From assembly GCA_012034575.1 (NCBI GenBank), contig JAAUPF010000043.1, positions 1 to 42,391 of the forward strand: a stretch of 42,391 nt of DNA. Direction: 5' to 3'. Under the pieces are notes generated by a model that made no database searches, was not told where the DNA came from, and was given only the letters and a program-made list of their open reading frames with translations. This document shows positions 17,481-26,574 of this stretch, in pieces. The stretch's first letter is position 1. Every line of letters begins with the position of its first letter. A program made the position numbers and the translations under genes. The stretch is from Richelia sp. CSU_2_1. GTDB taxonomy: Bacteria > Cyanobacteriota > Cyanobacteriia > Cyanobacteriales > Microcoleaceae.

Positions 17481-17548
17481 TGTCACTTTCCCCTGTAAAC
17501 TTATGTAAAGTAGGAGGAGAGAATTTAAATTGACACAACTTTTAACTG

Positions 17549-18082
17549 ATGAATACTGCTGTTCTTCCATCAACATTTGTGCTGACACTGCTGTTGGCTG
17601 TGGGCTTGTTTTTCTTCATTAAAGCCTCAGTCAAAGACCGCACCGAACAAGTTAAGCTGTCTTCCCAGAAAGCCGAAGAGTCACTGTTAACTGACCTGCA
17701 ACAGTATTTTTCCGATCGAGCCTACCGAGTAGCAGCCGTCGATGCTCCCAACCACCAAGTCACTTTTGAAGGCTTTGTGCGACCGAGTTGGTTTTTAGCT
17801 ATTTTTTTAACCCTGCTGAGTGCTGGTGGCACTTTGTGCTTGGGACTGGTTTTGGCAATGCTTGTTGCCCAGCACGGCGAAATTTTCCTCGGCTTGGTGC
17901 TGCTGTCACCGCTGGCGGGAATATTTTATTGGAAAAAAGCCGGACGTTCCGAGCAAGTTTCTCTCAAACTCGAATCCGCCGGCGAGTCGGGAAACCAAAC
18001 CGGGAGCTTAGTTATTGTCAGAGCTCACCGCGACGAACTCGCGGCGATGCAAAAGGCTTTAGATTTGAAGCCTGCGGGCTAA
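17549..18082 (+). CDS. Cofactor assembly of complex C subunit B (CCB, DUF2930)
   Basis: A 177-residue membrane protein. An N-terminal TM helix (about 5-25) is followed by a soluble stretch (LLTDLQQYFSDRAYRVAAVD, HQVTFEGFVRPSW), two more TM helices (80-105 and 110-127), and a C-terminal domain ending in IVRAHRDELAAMQKALDLKP. The VTFEG.VRPS motif and layout match the CCB2/CCB4-type family, which attaches heme ci covalently to cytochrome b6 in the thylakoid membrane. The ATG is weakly supported (no nearby SD). It converges on the DUF3155 gene across a repeat-rich spacer. Confidence 0.82.
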   Translation: MNTAVLPSTFVLTLLLAVGLFFFIKASVKDRTEQVKLSSQKAEESLLTDLQQYFSDRAYRVAAVDAPNHQVTFEGFVRPSWFLAIFLTLLSAGGTLCLGLVLAMLVAQHGEIFLGLVLLSPLAGIFYWKKAGRSEQVSLKLESAGESGNQTGSLVIVRAHRDELAAMQKALDLKPAG

Positions 18083-18345
18083 TATCAAATCCGGTGGCAT
18101 GGGAATTATCTTTTTCGCTCGCTATCCTATTTGAGAGCGAGGAAGCTCGTAATTTTGTCGCTCCACATCTCAGCGGCAAAGAAGCTCGCACTCGGGACAC
18201 TGCCACCGGAAACAATACCAGCTAACGATATCAGCTAACGATATCAGCTACGGCTCCCCAAAAATCGTTGAGGGCGGATCTTTCGTATTGAACAGGTAAT
18301 TTCTCGAAAAACATGGCAAACACACTAGAAAAACATTGCTGTCAA

Positions 18346-18575
18346 TGTTTTGAGCTAACAATGTTTTGATCTAAGTGTTTTGAGCTCACAATGTTTTGAG
18401 CTCAGTATGTTTTGAACTCAGTATGTTGAACTCAGTATGTTGAACTCAGTATGTTGAACTCATTATGTTGATCTCATTATGTTGATCTCATTATGTTGAG
18501 TTCAGTGTTTTGAGTTCAGTGTTTTGAGTTCAGTGTTTTGAGTTCAGTGTTTTGGTTCGAGCGTTTTGCTCTAAG
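18346..18575. repeat. 16-unit minisatellite (TGTT(TT)GANNTCA)
   Basis: Sixteen consecutive units of 12-16 bases: for example TGTTTTGAGCTCACAA (18376-18391), TGTTGAACTCAGTA (18424-18437 and the next copy), TGTTGATCTCATTA (18466-18479 and the next copy), and TGTTTTGAGTTCAG (three copies, 18506-18547). The middle changes gradually through GAGCTC, GAACTC, GATCTC and GAGTTC. The TGAACTCA of the earlier units is the reverse complement of TGAGTTCA in the later units, so the array can fold on itself. It runs into the DUF3155 stop codon. The rest of the 18083-18570 spacer holds only a small 13-bp duplication near 18219-18250. Confidence 0.92.
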
Positions 18576-18894
18576 CGCGGCTGCCTGAAACCGCAGGAAT
18601 TTTTTCTGGGGTCGATTCCAGCATCATCTTTAAACTGGGAAACAAGAAATGGTTCTCTTCTACGTATTGAGCTCCGAACAAACCTTTTTCAGCCCAGAAA
18701 TACCGATCGGTGGTATGCTCGTTACGTTTGACCAACAACAAAGCGGGGGGAGCAATGCCCTCGGCGTGGATGAATTTGCGGGCCGCTGTCACCGGTTTAT
18801 CTTCGCCGCTCTCGATGCTATATTGAGGAACACACTCTAAAATTCTCCGTCCTTCTTGTCGGCGGCGACTTTTGCGCTTGCGTCTCCTGGCCAA
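18571..18894 (-). CDS. DUF3155 family protein
   Basis: A 107-residue protein with a very basic N-terminus (MARRRKRKSRRRQEGRR), then VPQYSIESGEDKPVTAARKF, RYFWAEKGLFGAQYVEENHF and LFPSLK. This matches the cyanobacterial DUF3155 family, whose function is unknown; the basic tail suggests nucleic acid or acidic-surface binding. It is soluble, without TM segments. Its TAG stop lies inside the last unit of the minisatellite. About 290 bases without a gene separate it from the divergent histidine kinase. Confidence 0.85.
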   Translation of the reverse strand: MARRRKRKSRRRQEGRRILECVPQYSIESGEDKPVTAARKFIHAEGIAPPALLLVKRNEHTTDRYFWAEKGLFGAQYVEENHFLFPSLKMMLESTPEKIPAVSGSRA

Positions 18895-19185
18895 TTTCTT
18901 TACCTCCTCTTTGAGCAGACAGGTGTAATTATAGCTACCAAATCCGAGAGAAGTATATCTGTTTTAGCTCTAAACTTCAACTTTTTTTAATATATTGAAA
19001 CAATCTTAATCTTGCCAAAGAGCGAAAAAAGTGCTGCGGTTGCGGTTGGTTAGCCCGAAGGTGCAGCGAAACCAAGCTTTGAGAGCTGGGACGGGCTTTA
19101 AAGCTATGCTCAATTTTTCGGTAATCGGCAGTGAAGGTAGTGTAATTTACTTATAATTTTTGTTAAATATCTTAATGCGGCACCC

Positions 19186-20582
19186 ATGTTAATGCCTGCG
19201 AGTTCAGAATTTGTGAAGCTTTGCCGATCGCAGGTGGCGATCGCAGTCAGTTTGGGAGCGACGTTCAGCGCTGTATACCTGACAGAGGAATTGGTAGAAG
19301 GCACCGAGGCGAAGTTGATTCCGATCGCAATTTACCCGGAAGCATCTGGGGAACGGGAAGAAGATCGGGGTCACAGGCTGCGACCGCCTGCAAGCTCAGC
19401 AGTTGAAACAGCGCCGCAGCGACGGCTGCCGCAGGCTCAGGTGCTGGAAGCGCCAACAGCAGGGGCGATCTCCCCGGAGCCCCTGCCGGGTGTTGGCAGC
19501 AATACCAATCGCTGCCAAGGCCCTGAAGATGTGTGGCAGCAGCGGAAGCAGATTATTGCGCCTCTAATTCACGAAGGGGCGGTTATGGGGCTGCTAGTGT
19601 CCGGGCGGCAAGACAGGGCTTGGAACGATCGAGAGGAGGCTCAGATGCAACAAATTGCCCGGAGTCTGGCCCTGGCTTGCATTTTAGACCAGCGATCGCA
19701 GTGGATGCAGCAGGAATTGGGACAGCAGCGGCAGATCCAAACTCAGGTTTACGACACGATGCAAAACTTGCTGCACCAGTTCAAAAGTCCGCTAACGGCT
19801 TTGCGAACTTTTGGCAAACTGTTAGCGAGACGGCTGTTGGCGGAAGACAAAAACCGGGATGCGGCTTTGAGTATTGTCCGAGAAAGCGATAGATTGCAAG
19901 AGTTGCTGTTGCAGTTCGATCGAACTGTGGACGCCGGCGAAGCAAATCTGAGGGTGCCGTCTGGGGATTCAAAAATTGCAATTCCCAACACTGAATCAAT
20001 TCGTCCTTCTGTACTGTCGCTGTCACCTGCAGCCGATTTTGACGGCAATTGTGCCGTTGCAGAAGTTTTAAAACCGCTGTTGGTTTCAGCCCAGGCCATT
20101 GCCAGCGACAGAAATCTGAAGTTACTGGCAAATATTCCGGCAGATTTGCCACCTATCTGTGCGGACGATCGAGCTGTGCGAGAAGTTTTGAGCAACTTAA
20201 TTGACAATGCTTTAAAATACACCCCGGCCGGCGGGCAAATTTACATTCAAGTACGCCATATTTCACCAGACAGCAGCCCCCCGACGGATGGCAAATGGCC
20301 ACAAATAGCAATTGCTGTCAGCGATACCGGTACAGGCATTCCCCCGCAGGATTTAGAGCATTTATTTGAACGCCACTACCGGGGAGAAAAAGCCCAGACA
20401 GAGATTCCCGGTACTGGATTAGGTTTGGCGATCGCAGAGATTTAGTCGGCCAAATGCAAGGAAAAATCGAAGTATTTTCGCCGATTAACTCTGAATGGCT
20501 GCCGCCGGTGCAGCCTTATTTACATCCAACCGATCGCGGCACGACATTTGTAGTTTGGCTGCCGGTGAATGTGCAATACTAA
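19186..20582 (+). CDS. Sensor histidine kinase (frameshifted near C-terminus)
   Basis: A soluble two-component kinase with no TM segment. A GAF-like sensor covers about residues 1-165. The HisKA helix contains the phospho-accepting His in LLHQFKSPLTALRTFGKLL. The ATPase has the N box LSNLIDNALKYTP, G1 VSDTGTGIP and G2 GTGLGLAIA. The frame then stops at 20445; from 20436 the next frame continues RDLVGQMQGKIEVFSP to DRGTTFVVWLPVN and stop 20582. One A missing at 20436 (GCAGAGAT for GCAAGAGAT) explains it; the restored length is 465 residues. No response regulator is adjacent. Confidence 0.85.
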
Positions 20583-20626
20583 TTTGTATCGAATACTTTC
20601 CTAAATTCGAGCGATTGCTTAATCAT

Positions 20627-21283
20627 ATGCAAACATTTTTAACAACTCTTAAAAAACACTTTTTGACCGTACCTTTTCTGGCAGTTTTTAACATTTTGAT
20701 GGTTGTGATGTTGGGCGGGTTGGGCATCTATGCCAAACTCACAAAGAAGGGAGATGGAGTTGAGCGCTTGTTTAGCGACCCGTTTAATTTTTGGTTTCCT
20801 TACGAAGGTATACTCACAGGAGTTTCTGAAGTTTTATGGTGCATCCCGATCGCAATTTGTGCGTTTACATTCGGAGTGCTACGCCAAAAGGATCGGCCGG
20901 CTCGATCGAGCGCATTTTTATTGTTTAGTGCTTTATTGTTGGGAATATTTTTCTTTGACGATAAGTTTCGCGTGACTTTAATTCTTGTGAGGTTGGGAAT
21001 CTCTGCTAAATTAATTTATTTGTGTTATGGAACCGCTGCGATCGTTTACGGATTTAAGTTTTGGCGGTTCATCAGAACTACTGCTTATCTGCCCTTAATA
21101 GCAGGATTTATTTTATTTGCTGTTTCCCGATTGGAGGATTTATTGGAGGTAAGAAGTCAAGGACTGCACGCGATGTTAGAAGATGGCACTAAATTACTAG
21201 CGCTGCTGAATATAGCGCTGTATTTTTGGCACGTATGCCATCAAGAAATTGGGAAGTATTTACAGCTAAGTGAAAAATCTTAA
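20627..21283 (+). CDS. Polytopic membrane protein, function unknown
   Basis: About 218 residues with six or so predicted TM helices (FLAVFNILMVVMLGGLGIY, VLWCIPIAICAFTFGVL, SAFLLFSALLLGIFFF, LIYLCYGTAAIVYGF, LPLIAGFILFAV and a last helix near LLALLNIALYFWHVC). I chose ATG 20627 because residues upstream overlap the 3' end of the histidine kinase. No family recognised. It starts 44 bases after that kinase and could be co-transcribed. Confidence 0.6.
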   Translation: MQTFLTTLKKHFLTVPFLAVFNILMVVMLGGLGIYAKLTKKGDGVERLFSDPFNFWFPYEGILTGVSEVLWCIPIAICAFTFGVLRQKDRPARSSAFLLFSALLLGIFFFDDKFRVTLILVRLGISAKLIYLCYGTAAIVYGFKFWRFIRTTAYLPLIAGFILFAVSRLEDLLEVRSQGLHAMLEDGTKLLALLNIALYFWHVCHQEIGKYLQLSEKS

Positions 21284-21358
21284 CCCAGAGGTGAAGAATT
21301 TTTCCTGATTCCCAATACGGCAGAGACAGGAGGCGGCGGGCAGCGTATTCCAGGGAAA

Positions 21359-21635
21359 GTAGGGACACGGCAGTGCCCATTGGTGTCAACTTAAGGTCAA
21401 AGGTAGTCACAGACTGCTGTTTAACCGTTAGATTTAGATCCCCCCCAGCCCCCCTTAAGAAGGGGGGGACCGGAAGCACTCAAAGTCCCCCGGGAGGGAA
21501 GCCACTGCGATCTTGGGGTCCCCCCAAATGAAGCAAGTGGCGCGGATGCGAGGGGGATCTAGACTTGGGTAAAAACGATATTTATCAAGGGTTTTAGTCT
21601 TAAGTTGACACCTATGGGCAGTGCCGTGTCCCTAC
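21359..21635. mobile_element. MITE-like element with ~37-bp inverted repeats
   Basis: The left arm starts GTAGGGACACGGCA (21359-21395) and the right arm is its complement (21599-21635), with two mismatches. Inside are G/C-run inverted motifs (ATCCCCCC near 21439, GGGGGATCTAGA near 21553) and no coding frame. It fits a non-autonomous mobile repeat. Confidence 0.65.
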
Positions 21636-21653
21636 AATGACCGCCGGATGTAG

Positions 21654-21674
21654 GGACACGGCACTGCCGTGTCC
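21654..21674. repeat. 21-bp palindrome from the same repeat family
   Basis: GGACACGGCA and TGCCGTGTCC around one central base, made of the terminal sequence of the element at 21359-21635. It is probably a remnant or nested copy. Confidence 0.75.
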
Positions 21675-21713
21675 TGGGGTATCAACGATAGAAGTAGAAT
21701 CTGCTGTAACAAA

Positions 21714-21775
21714 GTTCGCCAGCGGGGACGCTCGCACTAAATGACGCGGTTCGCCAGCGGGGACGCTCGCACTAA
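21714..21775. repeat. 27-bp direct repeat, two copies
   Basis: Identical 27-base copies at 21714-21740 and 21749-21775 (starting GTTCGCCAGCGGGGACGCTC), 35 bases apart. With the two elements above, this fills the 21284-21798 spacer; no gene is seen there. Confidence 0.85.
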
Positions 21776-21798
21776 TGTCAACTATTTACTGTCAACTA

Positions 21799-22800
21799 TC
21801 AATTACTAATTACCCGAAAGCTTTTTATACTTTTTTTTTGATTGCTGTTTATAGATATGTCGCGCCATCCCCGAAACAGAGCGCAATTTTCAAAGTGAAA
21901 CTCCGGAACATCATTCAGTAACTTTGAGGTGTTTTTTTGATCCGAATTGGTAGCGCTTTCAGCTATTTCTTGCTCTACAGTTGACACATTTCCGTAGAGA
22001 TTGGCAATAATTTCCTGACCCGTTGCTGTCATTTCCAAATGCTGCAATCCCTCTTGGATGTACTGATAGACAACATTCCAAAAAAACTTTGGATAGCCGG
22101 CCCGCAAGTCACCCGGATGGCGGTAGCCGAGATTTTTATTAGTACCTATTTCTTCAAATTCATAAAATAGCGCCGGCATTTTTTGCAAGTAACGGGGGTC
22201 GCTAAGTTGACCGATTAAATCTGCCGCTCGTACCAAGCCGGGGTAGCTGACAGTACAAGAGTGTTCTGGGTCGTTAGGTACGGGAAAACGAGTCAATTCA
22301 ATGTTTCGCGCAATTGCCTCGGCATCGATCGAATCGTAACCGGAAAAATGTTCTTTCACGAACATTTTTCCCCTGTCTATGTGATAGCTGGTTAAGCTAG
22401 CATCAGTTTTACCCGAGTCTAGATAAATTGTATTGCTGTCGGTGCCGGTGGCATACAATCTTTGACTGTGTTGGTCTAGGGAACAGATGCCTTTGACGTA
22501 GCCGATGTCGTGGCACAGCCAAGAAACGATCGCCTCCAGCCAATTTTCGCGGGAGATGTTGCCTTCGCGGATGTATTTACCGCACAGGATTTCTTGTCCT
22601 ACCAAAGTGACGAGCACTGTATGTTCGACATTGTGATACAATGCGTCGCTGCGGGCAATGTTTTCTAAAGCTAGGCTGACAGCTTGTTCGATCAGTCGGG
22701 CGCTGTCGGGTTTGAGGTTGCCGAAAGTATTGCGGTACCCGGTTTTTAAGCTTTCAGCTAAGGAATTGATGGCGATGGTTGATGGGTTAAACATTTGCAT
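21799..22800 (-). CDS. HD-domain metal-dependent phosphohydrolase-like protein
   Basis: A 333-residue protein. The HD metal motif is visible as His56/His60 (YHNVEHT), His97-Asp98 (WLCHDIGY) and a later ARNIELTRFPVP region. SYPGLVRAADLIGQLSDPRY is typical of a cyanobacterial HD metalloprotein family (Npun_R2479-like). The C-terminal 50 residues are low-complexity and lysine-rich. HD proteins hydrolyse phosphoesters, often nucleotides; the substrate is unknown. Two near-equal starts exist (Met1 and Met3). It is flanked by repeats on its 3' side and a 668-base gap on its 5' side. Confidence 0.83.
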   Translation of the reverse strand: MQMFNPSTIAINSLAESLKTGYRNTFGNLKPDSARLIEQAVSLALENIARSDALYHNVEHTVLVTLVGQEILCGKYIREGNISRENWLEAIVSWLCHDIGYVKGICSLDQHSQRLYATGTDSNTIYLDSGKTDASLTSYHIDRGKMFVKEHFSGYDSIDAEAIARNIELTRFPVPNDPEHSCTVSYPGLVRAADLIGQLSDPRYLQKMPALFYEFEEIGTNKNLGYRHPGDLRAGYPKFFWNVVYQYIQEGLQHLEMTATGQEIIANLYGNVSTVEQEIAESATNSDQKNTSKLLNDVPEFHFENCALFRGWRDISINSNQKKSIKSFRVISN

Positions 22801-23368
22801 AGACCTGGATGGAGAATTGGTAACAATTATATATTTTTATTTAGTTTTCAATAGTTTTTGCGGCAAAGAGTTGTTTGGCAATTAAATTTAAGTCTCTTGC
22901 TGCTAATTGGCGTGCTGCTAATTTTTTAGTCTGTTGCACTCTAGCTTGGAAGCTTGTTGGTTATTATCACCGATCGCTCGTGCCGATCGCAACCAGAAAA
23001 ACTCATAAGTTTGGCATTTGTGGCATTTTCGCAATTTCCCGTTGGTTTGGCAGGTGCGACAATACCTCATAAAAACTCATAAAACCTCAGGAAAAAAACT
23101 GGAATTGACGCTCGTCCCTACTTCTGGCTGGCAGATCGAGCCTCTAAGTTATACTATTTCTCAAAAGTCTTGGTACAAAGGAAGTGTTGGGGGCAGCGAA
23201 ACGAAACGTTCCTTCCCCGAACCCAAACTGCTGTTGCATTATTTTTTCAAGCAGTATTATTTCTGGCTTCAGATGATATGCGGTGGCGGGAGGCTTTATC
23301 TCCAGGGCGATCGACAGGAGATGCTATAATGTAAATACTGCAAATACCTCAGTAATTACTAATTCGTC
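22801..23368. other. Gene-free spacer
   Basis: I see no gene, RNA or structured repeat that I can support. Open frames here are short with no recognisable protein. A TGCTGCTAATT motif is repeated near 22897 and 22914. The spacer must hold the promoter of the TIR-STAND gene, or of the HD gene, or both. Confidence 0.5.
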
Positions 23369-23450
23369 AATCTAAAAGTGCAAATCTAAAAGCGCAAATC
23401 TAAAAGCGCAAATCTAAAATCTAAAAACGCAAATCGCAAATCTAAAATAG
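23369..23450. repeat. 14-bp tandem repeat AATCTAAAAGCGCA
   Basis: About five and a half units of AATCTAAAAGCGCA, with variants (AGTGCA, AACGCA, truncated copies), end 18 bases before the ATG of the TIR-STAND gene. The array thus occupies its 5' leader. Confidence 0.88.
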
Positions 23451-23468
23451 AAACATCTTAGCAGCTCG

Positions 23469-25550
23469 ATGAATTTTCAAGAAGCTTTAGAATTTATAGA
23501 CAATTCAGTTTATACCAAAACCGGCAAACACCTCAACGATTTGGAAAGGCGGGTTTTTATCGGAACTTGGCAAGGGCAAACCTACGAGCAAATATACCCA
23601 TTAAACCCGGAATATGTAGAAAAGGATGTGGGGTACAAGCTGTGGCAAAAGCTGTCAAATGTATTGGGGGAAAAGGTTACAAAAAAGAAGGTGCGGGGAG
23701 CGATCGAGCGCGCGATCTCGCGCCACCAATTGCGAGAAACAGAGCTTCTAGAACGGCATTTCCAGAATGAAGCCGCGATCGTTCCCGATCGGGGAAGACG
23801 AGTTTTTATCAGTTATTACAGCCAAGAACCAGATCTGAGTTTGGCGCTGGAATTGGCTGAGGGAATCAAGGCGGCGGGACACCAAGTATTTGCGGCGAAT
23901 ATTGGGGCAGTTTATTCCGATCGAGAATCAGCAAAAGACTGGCTGGCTCGGGTTGACTTTCAATTAGAAAACTGCGAGTATTTTTTGCTGCTGTTGTCGG
24001 GACAAACTGCTGTTAGCGAAATAGTTATTGAAGAATTGCGCAGGCTTAAAGAATTGCGCGATCGGCGTCAAAATTCTCATCCCATCGTGCTGCCGCTTAG
24101 AGTGAATTATCCTACCAGCATACCGCTCAACCACGACTTGCGTAACTACATCAGCGATACTCGGCAGCGGGAGTGGAAATCGCCCGATGATACGGCTGTG
24201 CTGCTGCAAGAAATTAACGAAATGCTATCAGAAAAAGTGTCTGAGGCAGGTCAAATTAAAGAACAGCCTGGAGGTGCAGCGCAAACCGATGCAGAAGAAG
24301 ATATATCTGTAGGATTTACAGTGAATTTAAAGCTGCGATCGCCCGAGAATTATTTGCCAAAATCTGCCGTTCGTACTGTTACTATTTCCCGGACTTTGCC
24401 GCTTTCAAATCCGCCATCGCCAGCCGCAGAACCCGAATTACCGCAGGGACAAGTTAGATTGGATTCAGCTTTTTATGTCGATCGGGTTCCCTGGGAAACT
24501 CAGTGTTACAAAGAAATTTTGCAACCGGGAACTTTAATTAGAATTAAAGCACCGAGACAGATGGGGAAAACTTCATTAATGGCGCGGATTCTTTACCAAG
24601 CAAAAGAAAAAGGCTACCGCACAGTTCCCCTGAGTTTTCAACACGCAGATGCGGCGTCATTTGCCAATCTCGACGAACTTCTGAGATGGTTCTGCACGAA
24701 GATTGCGCGCAAGCTGCGTTTGCCGCACCAAATTGATGATTATTGGACGGATACTTACGGTAGCAAAGATAATTGTACGGCTTATTTTGAAGATTTTTTG
24801 CTACCAGAAAACGATGCACCGTTGGTGTTGGGATTGGATGAGGTCGATCGAGTGTTTCAGCATCCTAAAATTGCCGATGATTTCTTTGGCTTGTTGAGAG
24901 CTTGGTATGAAGAAGCGGGATATGGAGATAGCGACAGCGAACTGTGGGCAAAACTGCGTTTGGTGGTAGTACATTCAACAGAAGTTTACATCCCGCTGAA
25001 TGTGAATCAATCTCCTTTTAATGTGGGATTGCCGATCGAACTGTCAGAGTTTAGCGCCGAACAAGTGGCAGATTTAGCTCGGCGGCACGGCTTAAATTGG
25101 AAAATGAATGCAGTAGAAAGATTGGTAGAAAAATTGATGAAGATTGTCGGCGGGCATCCGTATTTAGTGCGAGTAGCGTTATATCACATTGCCCGCCAAA
25201 TTGCTGATAAAGATTCCCTTAGGGATAGCTTTGCTGCACGAGGAATTTCAGATAGCGTGCCAGAACCGCAAGATTTAGATCGAAGCTTGGATGAACTATT
25301 AGAACTTGCTCCAACTGAAGCGGGAATTTACGGCGATCATTTGCGCCGTCATTTATGGCATTTGCAAGAACATCCCGAGTTGGGCGCGGCTTTTAGCATG
25401 GTGCTGGCAGCTAATGAACCTGTAGAATTAGAATCGTTGCTCGCGTTTAAATTGCACAGTTTGGGGCTGGTTCAGTTGCGGGGAAATGAAGTAACTGCGC
25501 GCTTTGAATTGTACCGCCAGTATTTTAGCGATCGGTTAAAATATATTTAA
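23469..25550 (+). CDS. VMAP-N HTH / TIR / AAA-like (STAND) protein
   Basis: A 693-residue protein with three parts. Residues 1-95 (MNFQEALEFIDNSVYTKTGK, ERRVFIGTWQGQTYEQI) are the helical N-terminal domain of VMAP-type cyanobacterial signalling proteins. Residues 110-245 are a TIR domain (RRVFISYYSQEPDLSLALEL, FLLLLSGQTAVSEIVIEEL). Residues 325-690 are an AAA-like NTPase with Walker A APRQMGKTS (361-369), Walker B LVLGLDEVD, and a winged C-terminus. TIR-STAND proteins are signalling or defence sensors; whether this TIR cleaves NAD+ or only binds partners is unclear. The DUF4058 gene follows after 33 bases. Confidence 0.88.
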   Translation: MNFQEALEFIDNSVYTKTGKHLNDLERRVFIGTWQGQTYEQIYPLNPEYVEKDVGYKLWQKLSNVLGEKVTKKKVRGAIERAISRHQLRETELLERHFQNEAAIVPDRGRRVFISYYSQEPDLSLALELAEGIKAAGHQVFAANIGAVYSDRESAKDWLARVDFQLENCEYFLLLLSGQTAVSEIVIEELRRLKELRDRRQNSHPIVLPLRVNYPTSIPLNHDLRNYISDTRQREWKSPDDTAVLLQEINEMLSEKVSEAGQIKEQPGGAAQTDAEEDISVGFTVNLKLRSPENYLPKSAVRTVTISRTLPLSNPPSPAAEPELPQGQVRLDSAFYVDRVPWETQCYKEILQPGTLIRIKAPRQMGKTSLMARILYQAKEKGYRTVPLSFQHADAASFANLDELLRWFCTKIARKLRLPHQIDDYWTDTYGSKDNCTAYFEDFLLPENDAPLVLGLDEVDRVFQHPKIADDFFGLLRAWYEEAGYGDSDSELWAKLRLVVVHSTEVYIPLNVNQSPFNVGLPIELSEFSAEQVADLARRHGLNWKMNAVERLVEKLMKIVGGHPYLVRVALYHIARQIADKDSLRDSFAARGISDSVPEPQDLDRSLDELLELAPTEAGIYGDHLRRHLWHLQEHPELGAAFSMVLAANEPVELESLLAFKLHSLGLVQLRGNEVTARFELYRQYFSDRLKYI

Positions 25551-25583
25551 GATTAAGCGAAAATTATTGTTGGAGGTAACAAA

Positions 25584-26360
25584 ATGCCGTCTCCATTTCC
25601 AGGGGTAGATCCTTACTTAGAAAATGCTGAATTTTGGCCGGAAGTTCACCACCGCTTAATTACTGCGATCGCCGATGCCATCGGGCCAACACTGCGCCCT
25701 AAATACCGAGCGGCAATTGAAAAGCGGATTTATTTGAGCGAGGCAGAAGATAGCGACTTCATGGCAATTCCTGACGTGACTGTATTCGATCGACCTTCCA
25801 CCAGTAGCCAATCTGCCGTGACTGCAACACTGCCGCATTCCGAGCCGATAACAGTTACAGTGCCGATATTAGAAGAAGCTAGGGAAGGCTATTTAGAACT
25901 TCGAGAGGTAGGCACAAATCGGGTGATAACTGTAATAGAAATTCTATCCCCCAAAAACAAACGCACTGGCAAAGGCAGAGAGGAATATGAAAACAAGCGA
26001 CAGGAAGTATTGAGAAGCGCCTCTCATTTAGTGGAAATTGACTTGCTGAGAGCCGGAAAACCGATGCCTGTAAAGGGCGGAACTAACACAGATTATCGCA
26101 TTTTAATTAGCAGGGCAAATCGCCGTCCAAAAGCTCAATTGTATGCTTTTACAGTACGAGAAGAAATTCCACCATTTTTCTTGCCCTTGCAGCCTGGAGA
26201 TACAGAATTTCAGGTGGATTTGCAAGCTTTGTTTTGTGGTGTTTACGATCGAGCGGGATTCGATTTGTCGATCGACTACACTCAGTCACCCGTGCCGCAA
26301 TTGAAGGAAGACGATGCTGTTTGGGCTAATGCACTTTTACAAGAAATAGGACTGAGGTGA
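25584..26360 (+). CDS. DUF4058 family protein
   Basis: A 258-residue protein that begins MPSPFPGVDPYLENAEFW, diagnostic for the DUF4058 family abundant in cyanobacteria. IPDVTVFDR followed by VITVIEILSPKNKRTGKGRE gives a D...(E)xxxxxNK arrangement like PD-(D/E)XK nuclease cores (as in Uma2-type proteins), but no activity is known. GGAGG lies 7 bases upstream of the ATG. It directly follows the TIR-STAND gene and is likely co-transcribed. Family numbers vary by paralogue expansion. Function unknown. Confidence 0.88.
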   Translation: MPSPFPGVDPYLENAEFWPEVHHRLITAIADAIGPTLRPKYRAAIEKRIYLSEAEDSDFMAIPDVTVFDRPSTSSQSAVTATLPHSEPITVTVPILEEAREGYLELREVGTNRVITVIEILSPKNKRTGKGREEYENKRQEVLRSASHLVEIDLLRAGKPMPVKGGTNTDYRILISRANRRPKAQLYAFTVREEIPPFFLPLQPGDTEFQVDLQALFCGVYDRAGFDLSIDYTQSPVPQLKEDDAVWANALLQEIGLR

Positions 26361-26482
26361 TTTTAGATTTTAGATTTTAGATTTTAGATTTTAGATTGGA
26401 GGATTGAAAATATCGATCGACTAAAGTTTGAGATTTTAAGATGGAGGATTGAAAAATACTAATGCACTAAAGTTTGAGATTC
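26360..26482. repeat. TTTTAGA run and 2x ~40-bp direct repeat
   Basis: After the DUF4058 stop, TTTTAGA recurs five times (26361-26396). Two imperfect copies beginning TGGAGGATTGAAAA (about 26397 and 26442) and ending CTAAAGTTTGAGATT follow. The region is non-coding. Confidence 0.8.
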
Positions 26483-26574
26483 GATCGAGAATTGCATTGG
26501 TTTGGGAAACTGGAAGAGTTTGGGACGGGCGATCGATTAAAATATTATCACTAAGTTAAGCGGAGTAAAAAATC

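Noticed and set aside
18346..18575. Possible CRISPR array
   Set aside because: Units are contiguous, 12-16 bases long and diverging; there are no spacers of constant length and no cas genes.
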